DNA from: Vibrio cortegadensis
GTDB taxonomy: Bacteria > Pseudomonadota > Gammaproteobacteria > Enterobacterales > Vibrionaceae
Assembly: GCF_024347395.1 (NCBI RefSeq)
Contig: NZ_AP025473.1
Span: forward strand, 1,178,001-1,242,000
DNA length: 64,000 bases
Direction: 5' to 3'
Shown: positions 58,084 to 64,000 of the stretch, one piece after another
How the letters are laid out: every line of letters begins with the position of its first letter
How positions within the stretch are numbered: the stretch's first letter is position 1
The notes under the pieces: generated by a model
Seen by the model: only the letters and a program-made list of their open reading frames with translations
The model's database searches: none
What the model was told of the DNA's origin: nothing
Program-made: the position numbers and the translations under genes

Positions 58084-59169
58084 CTACCAACGTAAATTCC
58101 CCGCTTGAGATCGATAGTCTGCTAAAAAGTCATTGGCCGTGACCACATGCCAACCTTCACTATTAGCGTCTTCAATATCATTGGATGAAATAGCAATACC
58201 AAACTTATGTTTAGGCCAAGCAAGTTCAACCTTTGCAGTTATGTCACCGAATGAATCAGCAATATAAAAGGCAACTTCTGGAAGAGTCGTGCCAAATTGT
58301 TTGCAGGCATGCAAAACACCATGTATACCCGGATCTGAGTAATCGAATATCTCTTGCCAGCCGCTTAAATCACCTAACAAACCTTGCGCTTGGCGCAGTT
58401 GATTAATCAACTGTCTTTCCGAGTGACTCAGTGCCATATGTGAATGCATAGGCTGCTTGCTATGGCAATCTATACATAATGCTTTCAAGTTACTGGCTTT
58501 GTTATTAGATTTCACACCACTGATATGATGTACATGAAGTAAGCTTCTATTTGAACGCAGATTGACATTACACTGCTCGCATTCAAAATTTTTCTCGACT
58601 CTATAATGAGACGAAACTTTAGCCCAATCTTCCGTGTAACCTGTTTCGGCCGTTTCTGCTTTTCTGGATGGAAGGTGAGGAAAGAACGAACTATATGTTG
58701 CGAAGAATTCAGCCATGTCAAATTGTTGTACAACGGAACTAATTGGTGTTCCAGTATTGCAGCCTTTATAATTCAACTGCCTCAGACAATTCTGACAAAC
58801 TTTAAGTTTTGCTTTAGTTTCACCATAACTTGATGATACAACAAATTCACCGGAGGTATCATTGGTCACAACATACCGCTCGAAGCGTCCATTCGCTCTC
58901 ATGCTTTGCAGTGTCTTACAATCAGCAATATGGAAACGGGCACTAGTACCATTCGCTTTGATGTATAACGATACATTCCTACCTTTATAACTAAGAAGGC
59001 CTGAATCTACATCAACATCTTTTAACTCAACGTCTTTACCAATGGCTAATTCTAGATCGAGTTTTTCAATGCTTGTCTCTTGATAAGCAAGATTGAACAG
59101 CCCTTTCTCCTCTGGCCCCATCACACTGACAGCGGCTTTTAGGTTTTTAAAAGAGACACTCAGCTTCAT
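58084..59169 (-). CDS. HNH endonuclease, ZorE-like effector of Zorya type II
   Basis: A 361-residue protein with a C-terminal-half HNH nuclease. CEQCNVNL and CIDCHSKQ supply two zinc-type Cys pairs around the catalytic HVHHISG and a late Asn (NLKALC). A further Cys pair (CQNCLRQL) lies near residue 126. The N-terminal 120 residues are beta-rich with no assignment. In Zorya type II the third gene, zorE, encodes an HNH effector thought to attack incoming DNA; position and domain agree. It overlaps the zorB stop by 4 bases (ATGA). Confidence 0.8.
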   Translation of the reverse strand: MKLSVSFKNLKAAVSVMGPEEKGLFNLAYQETSIEKLDLELAIGKDVELKDVDVDSGLLSYKGRNVSLYIKANGTSARFHIADCKTLQSMRANGRFERYVVTNDTSGEFVVSSSYGETKAKLKVCQNCLRQLNYKGCNTGTPISSVVQQFDMAEFFATYSSFFPHLPSRKAETAETGYTEDWAKVSSHYRVEKNFECEQCNVNLRSNRSLLHVHHISGVKSNNKASNLKALCIDCHSKQPMHSHMALSHSERQLINQLRQAQGLLGDLSGWQEIFDYSDPGIHGVLHACKQFGTTLPEVAFYIADSFGDITAKVELAWPKHKFGIAISSNDIEDANSEGWHVVTANDFLADYRSQAGNLRW

Positions 59170-59876
59170 GACGCACCCAGAATTTTACGGATCTGTTCTT
59201 CTGCATTCGTTATAACGCGAAATGATACTCGTCGAGACCTATTTTCATCTTCAAGGCCGTTATCTTTAAGTTCCAATTTCGACGATGAGTAGCCAACCGC
59301 CGCGACATTACCCTTCACCCAGCTATAATGCTGTTCCACGACATTAGGTAGCATCATCACATAGCCCAATACCGCCCGAGTTCTAGATTGTGACAAACGC
59401 ATATTGTTAAAATATGCCTCATAGTCCGTTGAGTCATGATTCCATTTACTCGACGTATGTCCTTCAATCTTAATTTCTTGAATAATAGGTTTGTAGCTGT
59501 CTAACACTTTCAAATATCGAGGGAAAAAATCGTCTAAAATAATCTGAAATTTATCGGTTAAGTTCGCCTTTCCATTTGCGAACAACACATCTGGAGCAGT
59601 AAAATTGACACTTAGAGTATCGCGATCAATTTCGGCACCCCACTTTTCTAAATCCACTTCAAACTCTTTAAATAATGCTACATAAATAGCTTCTTGAGTT
59701 TGCTGATAGGTCTCTGCGACTTCTTTAATCTTGTCTCTTTCAACCATTGCGTCTCGCATGAGCGCTACGGAAATAAACAGAAATACCATCATTAAGCCAG
59801 CCATCAAATCTGACACTGACATCCAATGTTCACCGCTATCACTAGGGCGTTTTGAAGAACCAAATAGCTTTTCCAT
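59166..59876 (-). CDS. zorB: ZorB, MotB/OmpA-like stator of Zorya motor
   Basis: A 236-residue protein. One membrane span follows MSVSDLMAGLMMVFLFISVA, with the likely proton-binding Asp at residue 23. The periplasmic OmpA domain (IKIEGHTSSKWNHDS, NNMRLSQSRTRAVLGYV, DENRSRRVSFRV) binds peptidoglycan. It starts 2 bases after the zorA stop. Together ZorA and ZorB form the proton-driven inner-membrane motor that senses phage attack in the Zorya family. Confidence 0.88.
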   Translation of the reverse strand: MEKLFGSSKRPSDSGEHWMSVSDLMAGLMMVFLFISVALMRDAMVERDKIKEVAETYQQTQEAIYVALFKEFEVDLEKWGAEIDRDTLSVNFTAPDVLFANGKANLTDKFQIILDDFFPRYLKVLDSYKPIIQEIKIEGHTSSKWNHDSTDYEAYFNNMRLSQSRTRAVLGYVMMLPNVVEQHYSWVKGNVAAVGYSSSKLELKDNGLEDENRSRRVSFRVITNAEEQIRKILGAS

Positions 59877-59878
59877 AA

Positions 59879-61912
59879 TTACGCGACTCGACTGCTAACT
59901 ACGTTATTCATTTCACGAACGAGTTTCTCGTAATCACGGGTAAACTGCTGTGTAACTGTTGCTAATGCTTCACCCATTTCATTCATTGTACGGTTAATTT
60001 CTTGCTGCATTTGGTGATCAAGCACTTCTACTTGCTTCTCCACTGCGCTTCCCGTTTTACCCACTGATTCTGTAATTTGATCTTCTAAGCTATCGAACGT
60101 ACGTCTTACTGCTTGAGCCTGTACCTGGAATACATCTTCTAATGTCGTTTCTAGACGGTCATGTAGCTTCGAAATAGCAGAGGTAGTTTCAGTTTGAATT
60201 TCTCGCGTGCTAGAAAGAAGCTCTTGGTTTGCCTCTTTAAGTACTCGCCCTGTTTCTTTAGAGTCATCTTTGATATCGGCGACCAATCCACGTAACTGGC
60301 CATTCAATTCCGTAATTGAGTCTTCAAGGTGTACGCGAATTTGTTCAGTTGTATCACTAAGGTGGTTAGTCACATTACTTAAGCCACCCGTTGCTGTCCC
60401 TACTTGCTCTTGAATGTCAGATGAAGCTTCAGCAAGTTTACCGCCGATATCTTGAGCACTTTCTCTTAACTGAATAGAAATATCTTGAGCTCCCGACTCT
60501 AGGTTACTTCTCATCGTATTCATGCTTTCTTCTGTCGTCGTCGTAAATTGCTGAGAAGAAGCACTCAATGTCGTTGAGATTTCCTTTGTTGTTGTATCTA
60601 GGTCTTCAGTAATTTGCTTCACGCCTGCTTCAAAGCTCTCTTTAATATCTTCAACGCCTTCTTCAGTTACCTGAGTGAAGTCTTCGCTAGCATCTGCCAA
60701 TTGGGTACTAATTTTCTCTGCACTTGTTGTGAGTTCCTGAGCTAGTTTAGTTGCGCCCTCTTCCAAGTTGGTGCGCATAACATCAACACTCTGGTTTGCG
60801 GTAGAACTAAAGTTGTCGATGATCGTCTGTGATTCATTGAGCATTGATTCATAATGTGTAGAAGCCGCTTTAACGGAATCACCGATAACATTCATTGTAG
60901 TATCCATTTGCTCACGGATTTGTGGCATCGCTTCAACCGCTTTATCACGCAAGTCTTTAAATGCTTCCAAGCGGTGTTCAAGCTCCGTCACTTGACCATG
61001 ACCAACCTCCATTACTTGGTGCAGTTTTTCCATTGTCGTCGGGATAGCTTCAGCTCTCTCATTAATGCTCGCGACTGATTTTTCAGTTGAAGAAATGGCA
61101 TCAACACCGAGCTGATACTTTATACCCATGTCTTCAAGTTGCTGACGGTAGTTCTCTTGCCAATCGACAAGTTTCTTTACCGATTCATCTAAACGTTTAA
61201 AGTTCTCACCAAACTGTTCAGTCAGCTTTTCGTTGAAATCAACAATTACTTCTTTTAATGCATTAATGACTTGTTCTGTTGCCGATTTAGACAGTAGTTC
61301 GCCAAACTCATCCATCTTCTGCCAAAGTGTTTTCTGAAACTCACTATTACGTTCAGTCGTAAGGTTAAACTGCTCATTTAACTTTCGTTGACCATCATTG
61401 ATATCTGTTCTTAAGTTTTTGATTTGAGAAGTAAGAGACGAATCCTCATCCCCTTTAATTGCAGATAAAAGCTCATTAGAAGCATGAAGTTGTTCTGTCG
61501 ACGCTTTTAGCTGCTGAGACATCACTGAGAAAATTTCTTCCGGCCCTACCGATTTATCTTCATTAACCTTTCTTTGAGGAATGATACCCAAAGCCGCTTT
61601 ATAGAATATCGAACCCGCCATGCCAGCCAAACTTGTCAAGAACGCCGTTTTTAGTCCCCCAAGTAAAGATTCGATGCTGCCATCAATATTTTGAGGATCA
61701 AAGTCCATTAGACCAACCACAATCCCGGCAAATGTACCTAGGATACCCAAAGAGGTAAGAATATTAGTTGTACTTGCCGTAAATCGTGCTGCTTTCCCCC
61801 AAATAGCTAAGGCAATTGAGACAATTAGCAAGGCTAGAATCAAATAGATAAATGCATTAGATATGGTTTCAGCTGAAAACGATGCGATAAAAGAAGCAAG
61901 GAAATTGGTCAT
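59879..61912 (-). CDS. zorA: ZorA, MotA-like motor with long repetitive coiled-coil tail
   Basis: A 677-residue inner-membrane motor protein. The first span (about residues 18-38) is followed by the MotA/TolQ pair (TNILTSLGILGTFAGIVVGL and GLKTAFLTSLAGMAGSIFYK, about 48-108). A helical tail of about 560 residues then extends into the cytoplasm. Residues 379-510 consist of three 44-residue repeats, beginning MRTNLEEGA, IKESFEAGV and MRSNLESGA; 44 equals four 11-residue turns, as in right-handed coils. In Zorya the tail is thought to carry the signal from motor to effector, and its length matters. First gene of the operon; a promoter is likely in 61913-62190. Confidence 0.9.
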   Translation of the reverse strand: MTNFLASFIASFSAETISNAFIYLILALLIVSIALAIWGKAARFTASTTNILTSLGILGTFAGIVVGLMDFDPQNIDGSIESLLGGLKTAFLTSLAGMAGSIFYKAALGIIPQRKVNEDKSVGPEEIFSVMSQQLKASTEQLHASNELLSAIKGDEDSSLTSQIKNLRTDINDGQRKLNEQFNLTTERNSEFQKTLWQKMDEFGELLSKSATEQVINALKEVIVDFNEKLTEQFGENFKRLDESVKKLVDWQENYRQQLEDMGIKYQLGVDAISSTEKSVASINERAEAIPTTMEKLHQVMEVGHGQVTELEHRLEAFKDLRDKAVEAMPQIREQMDTTMNVIGDSVKAASTHYESMLNESQTIIDNFSSTANQSVDVMRTNLEEGATKLAQELTTSAEKISTQLADASEDFTQVTEEGVEDIKESFEAGVKQITEDLDTTTKEISTTLSASSQQFTTTTEESMNTMRSNLESGAQDISIQLRESAQDIGGKLAEASSDIQEQVGTATGGLSNVTNHLSDTTEQIRVHLEDSITELNGQLRGLVADIKDDSKETGRVLKEANQELLSSTREIQTETTSAISKLHDRLETTLEDVFQVQAQAVRRTFDSLEDQITESVGKTGSAVEKQVEVLDHQMQQEINRTMNEMGEALATVTQQFTRDYEKLVREMNNVVSSRVA

Positions 61913-62190
61913 AATCTCAAATCATATAGGTGGGTACGAAACGTGCATTCTACAACAAAATAAAGGATCACCATACAGTTAAAGTAAAAATAACACACCA
62001 CCTAAAGTAGAAACTGCTCAGAACGAAACTGCGGAAACGCATAAAAGAAAAAAAACCAATAAAATTGCCACATAATAGCGGGTTAATGTTGGATTATCGC
62101 TCTATCCTTCACAAATCCAATAGTTCCTTTACAAAGTCATTCCCACCCAACAACATAAAGAACAACACCCTTTAAAATCAGGCCTAACAT
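61913..62190. promoter_or_regulatory. Divergent promoter region of Zorya operon and coiled-coil gene
   Basis: About 280 A+T-rich bases between the leftward zorA and a rightward small gene. On the minus strand TAGAAT (61947-61952) is a fair -10 element, 35 bases before the zorA ATG; no good -35 element was found at 17 bases. No other structure was seen. Confidence 0.35.
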
Positions 62191-62553
62191 ATGCAATTCA
62201 AAGCAATCAGTTCCTTCTTTTCAGAAATAAATAATGTAGCCACTGAGATGGAAAAAGCGGTTCGAGCTGCCAACCACATGCAAAAACAAACATCTTCAAC
62301 TCGTGTTGAAGTTAAAGTAATTGAAGCTAAAATTGAATTACTTGAAAGTGAAATTGAGTTGACAGAATCGCTGCAAGAAATGTCAAAAGAACAGCTTAAG
62401 ATATTCTATGGTTCACTTGATAAAAATGGTTCAGGAACGGTAAGAAGTGTATCTGAATTAAATAGTAAAAAATCCGAATTAGAACAACAACTATATTTAA
62501 AGCAACGTCTTCTTCAGCAACAAACCGAAATAGCAAAAAATGAAATTAAATAA
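62191..62553 (+). CDS. Small coiled-coil protein divergent from Zorya operon
   Basis: A 120-residue protein that is almost all helix. It has long heptads (VEVKVIEAKIELLESEIELT; LNSKKSELEQQLYLKQRLLQ) interrupted at residues 73-85 by GSLDKNGSGTVRS, a loop with Asp/Asn spacing reminiscent of a calcium loop. There is no signal peptide or membrane span. It is the only plus-strand island gene other than the transposase. It shares the intergenic region with zorA, so a regulatory link is possible. Not recognised. Confidence 0.6.
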   Translation: MQFKAISSFFSEINNVATEMEKAVRAANHMQKQTSSTRVEVKVIEAKIELLESEIELTESLQEMSKEQLKIFYGSLDKNGSGTVRSVSELNSKKSELEQQLYLKQRLLQQQTEIAKNEIK

Positions 62554-62580
62554 GTACACCAAATAATAGTATTGATTAAC

Positions 62581-62991
62581 TTAACAATCATGAAGTATCA
62601 GCCTCACTAGCGCCCTAGTCCATGTTTTACTATTTGGGCTCTCTCGCCCAAGTTCATTCAACTTTTCAGCAATTTGTTGATGGAATAAGCCCTTCTCATC
62701 CCAGAGTTTAATCAGTTCAAACGAACTCATCCTATCAATGGATTTTGAATTATTACTCGCTCGTGTGCGCACATCTAGCCGCGCATCGTTTTCAAGCTGT
62801 GCGCACACATCACCATCGATAGTCTCATTAGCTACTCTCTCGCGACATGCTTGTTTCACCCAACTTGAAAAACTGACATTTTTTGGCTTTACCCCTTCTA
62901 TCTCATCTACAAGTTCGTGTTCAAACCGGATGTTTTTCTTGATCGACTTTCTATTGGTGTTTGTATTCAAAACAATGATGATTTTTTGCAT
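62581..62991 (-). CDS. Ribbon-helix-helix-like small protein near the integrase
   Basis: A 136-residue protein. The start is put at ATG 62991 (MQKIIIVLNTNTNRKSIKKN); an open frame reaches a TTG at 63111 inside the neighbouring gene, but has no ribosome site. Residues about 20-50 (IRFEHELVDEIEG, VSFSSWVKQACRERV) fit an Arc/MetJ-type ribbon-helix-helix DNA-binding domain. The C-terminus (FHQQIAEKLNELG, TWTRALVRLIL) looks like a second helix-turn-helix of recombinase-associated proteins. It may act as directionality factor or repressor for the island integrase. Confidence 0.6.
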   Translation of the reverse strand: MQKIIIVLNTNTNRKSIKKNIRFEHELVDEIEGVKPKNVSFSSWVKQACRERVANETIDGDVCAQLENDARLDVRTRASNNSKSIDRMSSFELIKLWDEKGLFHQQIAEKLNELGRESPNSKTWTRALVRLILHDC

Positions 62992-63032
62992 GGGCGCACA
63001 CTTAGAATGAATGGCGGGGAAAGTGTGCGCAC
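62765..63032. promoter_or_regulatory. Cluster of GTGCGCAC palindromes, possible operators
   Basis: The perfect 8-base palindrome GTGCGCAC occurs at 62765-62772, 62799-62806 and 63025-63032, with a one-mismatch copy (GGGCGCAC) directly upstream of the ATG at 62991. Two copies lie inside the ribbon-helix-helix gene and two just before it. An autoregulatory operator is plausible, but coding constraint could produce two of them by chance. Confidence 0.3.
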
Positions 63033-63067
63033 AAAGCCATGGGTTGTACGCACCGTTTATTGGGGCA

Positions 63068-63379
63068 TTAGTGGATGATGGTTTTAATCGACGTGTCGAT
63101 ACGAGATTCAAGTGCAGCGAGGATCCAAATTGAGTCGCGAGCCGACGGATTATTTAAACATTGATGGAGCACACTAATCACACCATCTGCAACGTGGGAA
63201 GCAAACTGGTGCTCTCTTTGCTGCTTAGTCGGCATGAGCTTGGCTCTCTCACATATCAGTGCATAGACATCCTCTTTGAACTCGTCAATATCGCGATGAG
63301 TTAAGGTTTTAAATGATGAACGCTGCATCACATCAAAACACAAACTGGTGCAGTGAATGGCTAATGGTGAATACTTCAT
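63068..63379 (-). CDS. Small protein coupled to the integrase gene
   Basis: A 103-residue soluble helical protein (TLTHRDIDEFKEDVYALICE, QFASHVADGVISVLHQCLNN). It overlaps the integrase stop by 4 bases (ATGA), so the two genes are translationally coupled. Not recognised; it could be an accessory of integration or excision. Confidence 0.6.
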   Translation of the reverse strand: MKYSPLAIHCTSLCFDVMQRSSFKTLTHRDIDEFKEDVYALICERAKLMPTKQQREHQFASHVADGVISVLHQCLNNPSARDSIWILAALESRIDTSIKTIIH

Positions 63380-64000
63380 AACTGTCCTCCATTATTCAAA
63401 AATGCGGCAAATGCACTTCCATCTTGCCTTGTCAGGTTCGGAACATAACGGGAGTACACTCGAAACAGCATGGTAGTTGTCGTATGCCCCATTTGATTCG
63501 CAATCCATTCTGGTGATTCTCCAGAGGCCAGCAAGAGTGTGGCGAACGTATGCCGTGTTTGATATGGGTTTCGGCTTCTCAATTTAGCTTTCTTAAGCGT
63601 CGGATACCAAACGGTCCGTGAAACGACGGCATAATTCAATGGTTTACGTTTCGCATTGGTAAACACATATTTGTCTTTTAAATAAGCCGTTTTTTTGTGT
63701 ATCTTTAAAGCCTCAACCACACTATCAGTCAGGTTGATCACTCGGTATGAGCCCTCCGTTTTTAATCCCGACAATTCCCCCCTAACTAAGCTTTGACGAA
63801 CAGTGATGGTTTTGTTGGTCAAATCAACGTCATCCCACATCAACCCATCAATTTCACCTGTACGAAGACCTGTAAAAAATCGGGTAATGTAATAGCTGCG
63901 AAAATTATCAGGGACTTCGCTCAAGAAATGATTCACTTCCGCAACCGAAAATGGGTCCACTTCTGTACGCCCTACTTTTAAGGCTTTGATATTCTTCCAC
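63376..64000 (-). CDS. Tyrosine recombinase/integrase (5' end outside window)
   Basis: The C-terminal catalytic domain of a phage-type integrase. The frame is open to the right edge (WKNIKALKVGRTEVDPFSVA precedes the GTG at 63960), so the real start and arm-binding domain lie outside. Catalytic residues are visible: Arg in FTGLRTGEIDGL, Lys in LKTEGSYR, the R-H pair in QTRHTFATLL, His in QMGHTTTTM and the Tyr nucleophile in VYSRYVP. It lies at the end of the defence cluster, with two small genes coupled behind it, and is likely the enzyme that moved the island. Confidence 0.9.
   Translation of the reverse strand, partial: WKNIKALKVGRTEVDPFSVAEVNHFLSEVPDNFRSYYITRFFTGLRTGEIDGLMWDDVDLTNKTITVRQSLVRGELSGLKTEGSYRVINLTDSVVEALKIHKKTAYLKDKYVFTNAKRKPLNYAVVSRTVWYPTLKKAKLRSRNPYQTRHTFATLLLASGESPEWIANQMGHTTTTMLFRVYSRYVPNLTRQDGSAFAAFLNNGGQL

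Larger units (their letters stand above)
15449..64000. mobile_element. Integrative defence island (right end outside window)
   Basis: From the broken hydrolase gene at about 15449 to the tyrosine integrase at 63376-64000, almost every gene is on the minus strand. Most belong to known or likely anti-phage systems: a helicase-Vsr nuclease, dynamin GTPases, Druantia, McrBC, type I restriction-modification and Zorya. The integrase at the far end and a disrupted chromosomal gene at the near end fit an integrated genomic island of at least 48.5 kb. Attachment repeats cannot be defined because the right end is not visible. Successive insertions rather than one event remain possible. Confidence 0.65.

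Overview
The window looks like a chromosomal segment of a marine gammaproteobacterium, most likely a Vibrio (family Vibrionaceae). The evidence is an A+T-leaning composition, a giant RTX/VCBS adhesin facing a TolC-plus-OmpA pair, and a Bcr/CflA-type transporter. The species cannot be fixed from sequence reading alone.

Positions 1-15448 are ordinary chromosome. A LapA-like type I secreted adhesin fills 1-7579 on the minus strand and runs off the left edge. It has a retention module with a LapG-like di-alanine site, twelve 324-bp VCBS repeats, cadherin-like repeats and two von Willebrand A domains. Divergent from it are a TolC-family outer-membrane factor and an OmpA protein with thrombospondin-3-type calcium repeats. 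Next come an SgrR-like regulator, a truncated small secreted protein, a lipoprotein hydrolase with an MFS drug transporter, and the 3' half of a metallo-beta-lactamase-fold hydrolase whose 5' half is missing.

From about 15449 to the right edge the window is one large anti-phage defence island, almost entirely on the minus strand. A tyrosine integrase lies at 63376-64000 and continues outside. The broken hydrolase marks the left junction. From left to right the island holds: (a) a single-protein DUF4011-helicase-Vsr-DUF3320 nuclease, preceded by a gene cut in two by an IS630-family element; (b) a calcineurin-like phosphoesterase and a small orphan gene; (c) an hsdS remnant and a terminator; (d) an operon of two dynamin-like GTPases, a 31-residue membrane peptide, a DUF726-like lipase and a small acidic protein (Eleos/Leo-like, with additions); (e) Druantia type III (druH-druE); (f) McrBC; (g) a type I restriction-modification system (hsdR, a small coiled-coil gene, hsdM, hsdS); and (h) a Zorya-type operon with two complete proton-motor pairs.

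The most interesting locus is 52552-61912. The first half is zorA-zorB-HNH nuclease, the Zorya type II layout. It is followed in the same tightly packed operon by a 112-residue protein, a second ZorA-like and ZorB-like pair, and a protein with an EH_Signature-like region fused to Sel1-like repeats. This reads as a two-motor Zorya, or two adjoining Zorya-like modules under one promoter. The second most interesting is the GTPase/lipase operon at 25785-31488, which suggests membrane-targeting immunity with a lipid-acting effector.

The island also shows how it was built: a copy of the hsdS 3' end lies 20 kb from the intact gene in direct orientation, bracketing McrBC, Druantia and the GTPase operon. 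The IS630 insertion is so clean that removing it restores one 478-codon reading frame.
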